From the NCBI GenBank assembly GCA_028583605.1, contig CM053327.1, forward strand, positions 46,588,010-46,652,009: 64,000 bases of DNA. The letters are read 5' to 3'. The position numbers were made by a program, and so were the translations under genes. The notes under the pieces are model-generated. The model was given only the letters and a program-made list of their open reading frames with translations. It was not told the origin of the DNA and did not search any database. The stretch is from Dastarcus helophoroides (taxonomy: Eukaryota; Arthropoda; Insecta; Coleoptera; Bothrideridae). Shown in pieces: positions 11,201-20,100 of the stretch (positions within the stretch are counted from its first letter, which is position 1; every line of letters begins with the position of its first letter).

Positions 11201-14200
11201 TTTCTGTCAGTAGGTTTGTTATGACAGTAGTTCAAACGTATTAAAACCTTGTATGGTACCCCATTTAAAACTACATTAAAAAACTTGACGACTTTTTCAT
11301 TTGAACACCCTATACCTAACATTACAGCATCACATTTACAGATACCACCGGTTGGGACACCCAATCGGACACAACCTTTATCCTTTCCATTGTGGGAGCC
11401 GGATACATTGGCGTTTCCGTCATAACCCAAAGAAAACTAATTTTTGGCATGCTCGACGATATTTGCGATTTCAGCGAATTCGGTAAACCCACCAGATTCG
11501 ATCGTTTCAAACGAATTCACGATCTGCTGACGAAACTGAACGTCGGTTATTGCTTCACCGGTATTTGCGCCGCGGGACTTTTCAAACATCTATTCGGGAC
11601 GCCAATTTGTCGAAAAATGAATGAAAATTTGGATGAAAAGGATAGTTGCGATATATTTGTCACCGCGATGGTACCAATCGATTTGACTCGCACGTATTCG
11701 GTCGTGATTGTGTTTCTAATTCAGATGCTCGCGATTGTTTTGGTATTGACTGCTGGATCACTTACTACTTTGTCTGTGTACCAATTGGCTCAACATATAG
11801 GGCTCGCGTGCGACTTTTTAGGGGAAATCATAGGAAGGGCTGCCAAAGATAAGGAGTTGGATGGGTATTCGAAGGAACGAATTATTAAAGGCTGCGTAAA
11901 ATATCACCAAAAAATATTAGGGTGCGTTTTTTTTTTGGTTTTTTCTATTTGTGGTTTATTGCTATTGTTTTTATGTTCTAATGAATATGTTGCAGATGGT
12001 GCGAAAAAATGAATTTAACCTACACGCGCTTTTTAAACACTCATACCGTTTTGACTGGACTACTTTTTGTCAGCCTTGCGAAATCAACTTTGAAGGTAAT
12101 TGCATAAATCGAGTGTTCAAACGATCGACTCAATCAAGTTTTTAACGTATGTCTTACATATGTAACGTATGCTTACATATGTAACGTATGTCTTACATAT
12201 GTAACGTATGTCTTACATATGTTATCAATGATTGACAATTGCGGGGTTTTAATACGTTTGAATTACTCTTAAGTAATGGGGGTTTCCCCTAGTGATTTTA
12301 TACAAAATCACTCTAGAACCTTAAAGCGTCCTTTTTTTGTGGAACGGACTCGCCCTTGGTTATCTTCAAAAATTGAAATACAAATTTTCTCCCCTGAAAC
12401 CAAGAAAGATTAAAAAATACAACAGAGGTTAATCTTTCTTGGTTTCAGGGAACAAAATTTGTATTTCAATTTTTGAACATTTGTATTTCAATTGTTAAAG
12501 CGTCTCACTATTTTCCGTGCTTGTGTATCTCATTAATTCAAAACATGTTTCGACAAAGAAATGAACTTTCTAAAAGATTTTCTTTTGCCTTGAAAAATTC
12601 TAACCTCTTCGCTGAAATACGACGTCAAGGTGATATCTGACAGATTAACCGCAGCCAATCAATGTAATCGTATGCCTTTTTCACCGCGTCTTTTTCTAAC
12701 AAAAAAAAAATCGCAGAACAATTGATGACTTTTTCATTCGAACGCACGATAGTTTAGTTTTGTTATTTAGATTTTTTTTCCAACATGGCTCAGGGTTAAA
12801 CAATTTATATTTTCAACTTTCTCTGTATAAAGTTTTCAAAATTTCGATTTTGCTACCCAGATTTGCATAGTTTTTTCCAAATTTTGAAGTTTTTTTGAAG
12901 TTTTTTTTAAATAAACAAACTTTCCTTTAAAATAAACAATTTTGACAAAGTTGATATGAAGTTTTCAAAATATTGGAAACAATTGTATTATAATATGTTT
13001 TCCAATCCACAGACCAGTAGGTTTGAACATTTTTATTAGTTCTAATGCACAGACCAGTAGGTTTGAACATTTTTATTAGTTCTAATGCACAGACCAATAG
13101 GTTTGAACATTTATTAGATTCGAACTTTGGAAATTAAAGACCGAATTGCAAATACCAAACTAACGAGATCTAACAAGATCGAAACCGGTCTTTGATTTCT
13201 AAACTTCGAATCTAATAAATGTTCAAACCTATTGGTCTGTGCATTAGAATCCTTGTCTTCTGGGAACTTTCCTAGAGAGCAACCGCTTCGCTAGGTGGCA
13301 GTGTTTAAACTGTTGGTTCAGCTACCTATCACTGTACACGCCGCCTGGAGGGCTGCATGAATTTGTAGTCTAGGTTGCATTCTACTTGCATATAATATGT
13401 ATGGATGTACCAGGGCTAGGCAAACCACGGCTAGTGAGCCGCATGCGAGTCTTTAAATTCCCCTAAAAAAAATAAATAAATAAAAGCTAGAATCGATAGA
13501 CACCCAGACACTCATTAAACATTAAACAAGTGACCTACAAAAGTCGATAGTTTCAAAAATACTTTTCTAGCAATTTTTACTTTTTACTTAAATTTTGACA
13601 AAAAATTATGATTTCAAGAAGTATTTTTTCGAAATTTTTGATTGATTTGTATTAACATTTGGAAAAAACCACATGAAATTTGAAATTTCTAGAAAAAGAC
13701 CAACTTGGGGAGTCGAAATTTAAAAAAAAAATATTTTTCGTATGATTTATACTTTTTTATTTATAAATTTTCTAAAACCTTGATATTTCGTGAAAAAAAA
13801 AGGTAAATTACTTTTTGTGAGAGAACAAAATTAAAATTTACAGAAACGGCAAATATCAAAGTTCGAAATAAAAGCTGAAATTTCCAGAAAAAGCCAAATT
13901 TTGAGAAAAAGAGATTTCGAACAAATTGAGAAAAGGGAATTTCGAAAAACTTGAGAGAAAGCAACTTATCAAAAGTTCTCAATATAAGGTAAAATTTAAT
14001 AAAAAAACCTAGAATTTCGACAATAGATTGAAACCCAGGACAAATTAAAAACCTGAAATTTTTAGACAATTTTGAATTCTTTGAAATATAGTAACATTTC
14101 CAAAAGAGAAATTGTAAAAATTAACTGGAAGTTTAAAAAAAATTGTGGCTTTCTAAAAAGGTCGAAGTTTTTCAGTGAAGAGGAAAGAAGTTTAATTTTA

Positions 14201-17200
14201 GGAACAATTTCATGAAAATAAAACTGCATACAAATATGAATACTTCGCAAATAAATTACAGAGAATATCTTCAGTTTACAACAACTTGAAATTTCGATAA
14301 AAAATTGCAATTTTCCAGAAAAAGCTAAATTTTGAAAATAAATTTGCAATTTCGAGAACAAGACGAATTTAAAAAAAAACCTCCAAATTTTCGGATAAAT
14401 TCGAATTTTGAGAAAATTGGTAAAATAATTTCGAGAAACAATTCCAAGAAAATTTCGAGAGAGAGTGTTGAACCTTGAAAAAAGGTCAAAATTTCCCAGA
14501 AAAAGCCAAATTTTGAGAAAAAGTCAGAGATTTCGGAATAATTAGGAAAAATGAAGAGATTAAAAAAAATGAATTTGTCCAATTCGGAAAAAGGGAGAAA
14601 TTCTGAAAAAAAATAAATTTATCGAAGGTTCCGAAAAAAGAAAAAAGAAATTTCGAGAGAGAGTGTTGAACTTTGAAAAAGGGTCAGAATTTCCCAGAAA
14701 AAGCCAAATTTTGAGAAAAAGCCAGAGATTTCGAAAAAATTGGCAAAAATTAAAACATTAAAAAAGTAAATTTGTCTAATTCGAAAAAAGAGAGAAATTT
14801 TGAAAAATAAATTTATCGAAGGTTTCTAAAAAAGAAAAAATGTTAGAGAAAAACATCGACTTTTGACAACAGATTGAAACCCAAAACAAATTCAAAAACC
14901 TCAATTTTTTAGACAATTTTGATTTTTTTTAAAAATTGCAAAATTTCGAAAAAAAGAAATTATAAGAATAACTTGAATGCTTAGAAAAAATTGTTGAAAT
15001 TTAAAAAATTAAAGTTTTTCAGAGAAGAAGAAAAAAGTCAAATTTTAGGAAAAATTTTAGGAAAAAAGTCAAAATTTTATCAAAAGCTCGAAATTTCGAC
15101 AAAAAATTTACAATTTTCCACAGAAGTTAAATTTTGAGAATAAATTTTAAATTCCGCGAGCAAGACGATTTAAAAAAGATCCAAATTTTTAAATAAATTC
15201 AAATTTTAAGAACATTTGTAAAATAGAAAGAAATTTCCAAGTAAATTTCGAGAGAGAGAGAGTGTTGAACTTTGACAAAAGGGGCAAAATTTCCCAAAAA
15301 AAGCCAAATTTTGAGAAAAAGCCAGAGATTTCGAAAAAAATTGGGAAAAATGAAGAGATTAAAAAAAATGAATTTGTCTAATTCGGAAAAAGAGAGAAAT
15401 TTTGAAAAAATAAATTTATCGAAGGTTCGTAAAGAAGAAAAAATATTAGAAAAAAAACGTCGACTTTTGACAATAGATTGAAACCCAAAACAAATTCAAA
15501 AACCTCAATTTTTTAGACAATTTTGAATTTTTTGAAAAATTGCGAAATTTCAAAAAGAGAAATTGTAAGAATAACTTGAAAGCTTAGAAAAAATTGTTGA
15601 AATTTAAAAAAGTCAAAGTTTTTCAGAGAAGAAGAAAAAAGTCAAATTTTAGGAAAAGTTCCAAGAAAAAAGTCAAAATTTTAGGAAAAACTCGAAATTT
15701 CGACAAAAAATTTACAATTTTCCAGAGAAATATAAATTTTGAGAATAAATTTGAAATTTCGCGAACAAAACGGTTTAGAAAAAATCCAATTTTTCTGATT
15801 AATTCGAATTTTGAGAAAATTGGTAAAATAATTTCAAAAGAAAAGAGAATGTTGATAAAAATTCCAGATTCAAGAAAAGTATTGAATTTCATAAAATGAT
15901 GAAAATTTCTTAGAAAAAGTCAAATTTTGAGAAAAAAATTTTGAAATTTGAAAATCGACAATTTAGTTCAAAATGAAAGTTAAAATTTTCAGTAAATACC
16001 GATTTTTGAATAAGAAAGATTTCAAAAATATGAAATCGTCGAAAATTCTCTAAAAAGATAAAATTTCGACAAAAAATTTACAATTTTCCAGAGAAGTTAA
16101 ATTTTGAGAATAAATTTGAAATTTCGCGAACTAAACGATTTAAAAAAAACAAATTTTCTGAAAAATTCGAATTTTGGGAAAATTGGTAAAATAATTTCGA
16201 AAGAAAAGAGAATGGTGATAAAAATTTCAGGTTCAAGAAAAGTATTGAATTTTATAAAAGATGAAAATGTCTTACAATTAGGGAAAGACAAATTTTGGGA
16301 AAAGAATCCAATTTTGAGATTTGAAAATCGACAATTTAGTTCGAAATGGAAGTTAAAATTTCCAGTAAATACCAAATTTTGAATAACAAAGATTTTAAAA
16401 ATATGAAATCGTCAAAAGTTCTCAAAAAAGATAAAATCAAAGAAAAAAACGTCGAATTTGAGAATAAATTAAAATTTCGAGAACAAGACGAATTAAAAAA
16501 AAATCCAAAATTTTTAGATAAATCGAATATTGAGGAAATTGGTAAAAAACTTTCAAAAGGAAAGAAAATATCGATAAAACTTCCACTTTCGAGAAAAGTA
16601 TTGAATTTTAAAGGAAAGTCAAAATTTCCCAAAGAGGAGTCAAATGTTAGGAAAAAAATCTAATTTGGAGATTTGAAAATAGATGATTTTAGTTTGAAAT
16701 AAAAGTTAAAATTTCCAGGAAAAACCGATTTTTGACAAAAAGGGATTTTGAAAAAAAATGAATTTTGAAAAAATGAACGAAGGTTAAATGTTCTCAAAAA
16801 AGATAAAATTTAAAAAAATGTCGAATTTCGACAAAAGATTGAAACCCAGAACAAATATAAAACCTGAAATTTTTAGACAAGTTTAAATTTTGTGAAAAAT
16901 TGTAAAATTTTGAAAAGAGAAATTGAAAAAATTGAAAACTTAGAAAAATTGTCGAACTTTTAAAAAGTCGAAGTTTTTCAGAAAAGAAGAAAACCTGCAT
17001 TTTTCCAGAGATAGTCAAATTTTGAGAATAAATTTGAAATTTCGAGAACAAGACGAATAAAAAAAACTTCAAATTTTCAGAAAAATTCGAATTTTGCGAA
17101 AATTGTTAAAATAATTTCTAAATAAAAAGGAATATGGAAAAACTCCCAGTTGCGAGAAAAGTGTTGAACTTTATAAAAGCGTCAACATTTTCCAGAGAAG

Positions 17201-20052
17201 GTCAAATTTTAAAAACAAAATTAAATTTTTAAAGTCAAACATTCTGAAAATGGGGAATTTCGTCGATAAAATCGCAGCTTGCAGAAACATAATAAAACGC
17301 CGAATTTTCAGTTAAAAGTTGGAATTTCTAGAAACACCTAATTTTGCCAAACATATCGAAATTTCCAGAAAATAAATAAAAGTTTAAATATTTAGTAAAG
17401 GTCAATATTTGGGGGAAATGGTGAAATTTGAAAAAGGAACGTTATTTAAAAGAAATAGAAATTTCGAGAAAAAAATCGCAAAGTCAAAAAATATAATTTT
17501 GGAAAAAGTCAAATTTAAGAATAGATCTAAATTTCGAAAAAAGAAAATTTGAGAAAAAGATCGAAATCTGCAAAAAGTATTTTATTTAACATCTCCAAAT
17601 TTTTACTTTTTTTTATTAAGAAATCGACAAACGATGAATTTTTGAGAAATAAGTTGAATCTTCCAAAAAGTCGATTTAAAAAAAAAAAGTAAACCTTTTC
17701 ACAGATTGTCGAGTTTTGAAAAGAAAGGAAGATTTAGAGCAAAAAATACTCTAAATACCTGATTGAAAAAACGATTAATACAGAAAAGAGTTAAAAAAGT
17801 CGAATTTGCCAAAAAAAAGACAAATTTTGAAATAAAGCTCTAAATTTTGAGAAATAAAAAGTCTTTTGGGCTGAATATGTTTTCGTTTGACTACATGAGT
17901 CACAGGGGTCTCTCTCTGTCCCATATTTTATCTGGTTTATCTGATTTAATTTTGAAATAAAATGTAAAATCAGAAATAAAAATGTGTGGCTCTTTGAAAT
18001 TGACGAAATCAATTTTTTTATTGCGGATGGCTCTTTTGGCCTTAAACTTTGTCGACCTCTGGTATATACAATTGTATTTTATATCAACTTCGATAACTTG
18101 ATATAAAATAGAGCTTGATGGCTAGCTGCCTCTCTTTCGTGGAGCTGCTTTATGCAATAAATCTGACAGAAAAGATCCAATTGTCTAATAACACTGTTTG
18201 CTTTAGAACCCTACCGATGTGAGCCATGGGGTACACCTTTTTGGTTGGATGTTTGCTTTATTTGCAAGTTGTTACGGAGGGCAAATAATTGAGGACAAGG
18301 TAGGTATTATCAACGTATTTATAGGTCTTAGTCTGCTCAATGATATTTTATATGTAGACTAGCTATTATCCGCGAGTTCGACTGCAGATTTAGAATTTAA
18401 AAATTGAAATACAAATCTTGTCCCCCGAAACTAAAAAAGATTAAAAAAACACAACAGAGGTTGCTCTAACGCGTTTCGATAACCAAGCTATCATCTTCAG
18501 AGAGATACTAAGATCTTATCCCAAAATTAAAATATAGCAAATATTTGCAATTTGGATAAAATTGTATGGAAACAAATTGATCAACGATGTCATCGTTTAG
18601 ACAACTTTAAATACAATCGCGTGTATTATTCGTTACATAAAAATGTCCTCTCAGTTAATGCCCATTTTTACTATATTAACACGAAGAATTTTGAAGAATC
18701 CCCTCTTGGTGCTCACCTACGTAGTACAGTCAACATCTCTATGAAATGTCATGCTCCTAGACCTACTCGTTTAGGCTATACGTTGTGTGTCTGTTAGTAC
18801 TTAGAGATTTATTAAATAGCAGATATATCTTTCCAAATTTTTACGTTATTCAATCCTAAAATTTTGACTCTTTTTCGAAAATGTTGCCCATTATTCAAAA
18901 TTTTTGACTATTATTCAAAATTTCAAATTTTTTTCAATAATCGAAATATTAGACCGTGTTAAAGAAAGAAGAAGAGTTTCGCCTCTGTGTTACGGTGCTT
19001 TTCTGTCTAAACTTTCTTATCCTTTGTACCAAATTTTCAATTCAGAAGAGTTTCGCCTCTGGTATGGAGGACATACTCAGTTACCGTGCTCTGATGTTTT
19101 GAAATTGACTTTTTTTTGTATATTTCCTTGTATTTTATTTTTCATTTATTGTTTCTTTGTCCCCGAAGAAGCCCCCTACGATGGTGGGCGAAACGTCGAA
19201 CACTTCTAGTAGTTCTTTGACACGGTCCAATCCCGGAAGAAGTATATCCTGTACTGACTCTGGCCGTGGAAGCCTTCGTTATTATAATCGAAATATTTTT
19301 CAGAAATCTTTTTGTTCTCATAATTTTCATTATAAAAAATAGGTAATTTTAATTAAACCGAGTAGCTTAATAATAGTTAATCCATACTAAGTTTTATTTA
19401 TAAATTATAATATTGTTACGGGCTTATCGGTTCGAATTGATTACACTTATCGAATAATACCCACTTTATTAACAAACTTCACTTGGATCACCACAATTGA
19501 TCAATTAACTCGCTTATTATTAACTTCTACTAACTCACTAATTACACTGACTCTAACTAACCGACTTGAGGGAAAGCTGACCTCATTTTATAGTTTTGGC
19601 TCCCGGCTTCTAGAACTTTTCGGCAGATAAGGCTTATCGTTTGCCGAAATTTCTGGAATGCTTATCTGCCGTTTGTTTCGTTATCGCGGCCGCTTTCCCC
19701 TTATCAGATCCTTCTAAAAACTTTTTTTATTTACTAAATTCTATAATTCTATTCTAAATTCTATTCCATCTATTTACATTGCGTTGCAATATTTTTCAGA
19801 CACAAGAAGTGGCTTTACACATCTTCAGATCGAATTGGTACAATTTCGACAAGATAAGCATCAAAATGTTAATGATTATGACTATAAGATCACAAAGACC
19901 TGTTCAAATGAGAGGACCTCTTGGAGTTTTCGACAATTCCCTATTTCTCTCGGTAAATAGAAACAGTTTAATTTATTTATGATAATTAAATTTCCTAATT
20001 TCAGCTACTTAAAAGTTCCTACTCTTTCGTGGCGGTTTACAGGAAGTTTTAG
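8064..20052 (+). CDS. Insect odorant receptor (7tm_6 family), six exons
   Basis: Ligand-binding subunit of an insect odorant receptor, which acts with the Orco co-receptor as a ligand-gated cation channel in sensory neuron membranes (family knowledge). The exons are 8064-8205, 11342-11921, 11996-12095, 18207-18299, 19800-19952 and 20005-20052. All joins have GT/AG ends and matching phase, and together give 371 residues plus stop, within the usual family length. Family marks are FLTFSPAIMVVSG in the first membrane segment, the QLAQHIGLACDFLGEII loop, KYHQKILGWCEKMN, the GWMFALFASCYGGQIIEDK segment, SNWYNFD, the RSQRP motif and a short C-terminal SSYSFVAVYRKF. The start is uncertain: the frame stays open upstream to a TAA near 7990 without an ATG, so an upstream exon is possible. 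Introns are 3136, 74, 6111, 1500 and 52 bp, and the long ones are full of repeats. The ligand and orthologue are unknown. Confidence 0.85.
8446..9960. repeat. 15-bp minisatellite array in odorant receptor intron 1
   Basis: About 100 tandem copies of a 15-bp unit, CACGACACACTATGT. A variant unit CACAACACATTATGT, usually preceded by a 14-bp unit, recurs at about 8539, 8749, 8973 and 9212 and then more densely. Other variants (CACGTCGCAC, CACTACGTCGCG) also recur, giving a higher-order pattern of roughly 210-240 bp. Because 15 is a multiple of three and the unit has no stop, frames on both strands stay open for hundreds of codons. These frames are not genes. The array lies wholly between receptor exons 1 and 2. 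Confidence 0.95.
9962..10115 (-). repeat. Family A copy next to the 15-bp array
   Basis: Starts with GGTGGATCGAACTGATCC and runs through CTTGTCCCCCGAAACC to a hairpin region. On the minus strand the core CTGAAGA and GAAAC are kept, but stem II (GAGAGC against ACAGTC) is mispaired. It abuts the end of the minisatellite directly. Confidence 0.7.
10343..10446. repeat. Two-copy ~65-bp direct repeat
   Basis: Two copies of a unit with GGAAA.ACT(A/G)AGAAGATATACAAA and CAGAATCG lie in receptor intron 1. They are short and of no evident function. Confidence 0.55.
10491..11131. mobile_element. 641-bp hAT-type MITE with perfect 8-bp target duplication
   Basis: The left end reads CAGAGACTAAATAGACTGAA and the right end is its inverted complement, giving terminal inverted repeats of about 23 bp. 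The flanking octamer GGGCAACC is present at 10483-10490 and 11132-11139, a perfect 8-bp target site duplication. CAG ends with 8-bp duplications are typical of hAT transposons. There is no transposase frame, so the element is non-autonomous. It sits in intron 1 of the odorant receptor, 210 bp before exon 2. A second copy is at 40044-40683. Confidence 0.92.
11342..11921 (+). CDS. Odorant receptor exon 2 (main exon)
   Basis: Enters after TTTACAG in phase 1, so the split codon T|AT gives Tyr, and leaves after TTAGG at donor GTGCG. It encodes TTGWDTQSDTTFILSIVGAG through KYHQKIL, which covers membrane segments two to four and the long loop. The frame is open upstream of the first in-frame GTG at 11392. 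Confidence 0.88.
11996..12095 (+). CDS. Odorant receptor exon 3
   Basis: A 74-bp intron (GTGCG...TTGCAG) joins GG|A to restore a Gly codon. The exon then encodes WCEKMNLTYTRFLNTHTV followed by a hydrophobic segment, and ends in phase 0 at AAG|GTAATT. The family pattern of acidic/aromatic residues after HQKIL supports it. Confidence 0.85.
12143..12222. repeat. 20-bp tandem repeat (four units) in intron 3
   Basis: Unit GTAACGTATGTCTTACATAT, four copies, one of them 19 bp. Each unit contains ACATATGT palindromes. It lies 48 bp after exon 3. Confidence 0.85.
12330..12487. repeat. Family A foldback, truncated
   Basis: A minus-oriented half (GGAACGGACTC..CCTTGG to AACAGAGGTT) meets a plus-oriented half (AATCTTTCTTGGTTTCAGGG) directly. 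The central hammerhead-like modules are deleted. Confidence 0.7.
12488..13009. other. Intron 3 sequence without recognised features
   Basis: Low-copy AT-rich intron sequence of the odorant receptor gene. I found no exon-like hydrophobic frame here; the next receptor exon is at 18207. Confidence 0.5.
13010..13395. repeat. Family C copy preceded by a ~42-bp triplication
   Basis: CACAGACCA(G/A)TAGGTTTGAAC occurs three times in a row between 13010 and 13110. A full family C body follows (ACGAGATCTAACAAGATCG, CTTCGCTAGGTGGCAGTG, GGAGGGCTGCATGAATTTG) to GCATTCTACTTGCA. Confidence 0.8.
13411..18061. mobile_element. 4.65 kb non-autonomous hAT-like element with purine-rich repeat body
   Basis: The left end is CAGGGCTAGGCAAACCACGG followed by a GAGCCGCATG block. 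The right end, read on the minus strand, is CAGAGGTCGACAAAGTT with GGCCAAAAGAGCC. Such CAGGG.T.GGCAAAC..GAGCCGC ends are typical of hAT transposons. Flanking octamers GGATGTAC (13403-13410) and GTATATAC (18062-18069) match at 6 of 8. The interior has no transposase. It is a purine-rich degenerate repeat (GAAAAAG, AAATTTTGAGAA words) with repeated ~0.7 kb segments. The whole element lies inside receptor intron 3. A decayed relative is at 51.5-52.3 kb. Confidence 0.65.
18207..18299 (+). CDS. Odorant receptor exon 4
   Basis: Follows TTTGCTTTAG and ends AAG|GTAGGT, phase 0 on both sides. It encodes NPTDVSHGVHLF, then a hydrophobic GWMFALFASCYGGQ and IIEDK, the typical sixth membrane segment with a small-residue/Gly pattern before the acidic loop. 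It is too short to appear as a free-standing ORF and was found from the family pattern. Confidence 0.85.
18400..18512 (-). repeat. Family A copy in intron 4
   Basis: Runs from TTGAAATACAAATCTTG through the AACAGAGGTTGCTCTAACGCG block to a well-kept hairpin and AGAGATA. It contains the hammerhead-like module listed separately at 18463-18505. Confidence 0.75.
18463..18505 (-). ncRNA. Hammerhead-like ribozyme candidate (family A copy)
   Basis: On the minus strand the order is CTCT, CTGAAGA, one extra T, GATAGC, TTG, GTTATC, GAAA, CGCGT, T, AGAG. Helix I is CTCT with AGAG, stem II pairs with one G-T wobble, and helix III is the palindrome ACGCGT. The core positions CUGANGA, GAAA and UH are all present. 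The extra base between CUGANGA and stem II is a departure from the consensus. Activity is inferred, not shown. Confidence 0.45.
18513..19072. other. Intron 4 low-copy sequence with a small unassigned ORF
   Basis: Contains an 81-codon frame (18552-18797) with non-low-complexity composition that I do not recognise, and a doubled GAAGAGTTTCGCCTCTG at about 18971 and 19045. It lies within the receptor intron, so an independent gene is unlikely. Confidence 0.35.
19073..19292 (+). repeat. Family B dispersed repeat (Penelope-like 3' end type)
   Basis: Shared with 50525-50748: an ACCGTGCTCTGATGTTTTG block, then GAAGAAGCCCC, TACGATGGTGGGCGAAACG, TCTTTGACACGGTCCAATCC, GGAAGAAGTATATCCTG and GGAAGCCTTCGTTAT. 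This copy's core reads CCGAAGA rather than CTGAAGA, so its hammerhead-like module is broken at one core base. Confidence 0.65.
19414..19788 (-). mobile_element. Solo LTR (gypsy-like), 11 bp before exon 5
   Basis: 375 bp starting TGTTACGGGCTTATCG and ending CATTGCGTTGCA. On the minus strand it is TG...CA bounded, like an LTR. The direct repeat ATAT flanks it (19410-19413 and 19789-19792). A 4-bp ATAT target is characteristic of some insect gypsy-group elements. No internal region or coding sequence remains, so it is a solo LTR. Its edge lies 11 bp upstream of receptor exon 5, so the acceptor TTTTTCAG is at the LTR boundary and the branch point must lie inside the LTR. Confidence 0.85.
19800..19952 (+). 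CDS. Odorant receptor exon 5
   Basis: Acceptor ATATTTTTCAG, donor TCG|GTAAAT, phase 0 on both sides. It encodes TQEVALHIFRSNWYNFD, then KMLMIMTIRSQRPVQMRG, the family's conserved SNWY and RSQRP motifs before the seventh membrane segment. Confidence 0.88.
20005..20052 (+). CDS. Odorant receptor exon 6 (C-terminus)
   Basis: After a 52-bp intron ending TAATTTCAG, it encodes LLKSSYSFVAVYRKF and a TAG. A short last exon with a K.SYS...V pattern is usual for insect odorant receptors. Confidence 0.85.
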   Translation, partial: LLKSSYSFVAVYRKF

Positions 20053-20100
20053 AAGAATCCACTTATCACTTGAGATGTTCTCGAAGCTTTTGCACAGTAC

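Noticed and set aside
18552..18797. 81-codon frame with normal-looking composition
   Set aside because: No family recognised, single short exon inside a receptor intron, no supporting signals.
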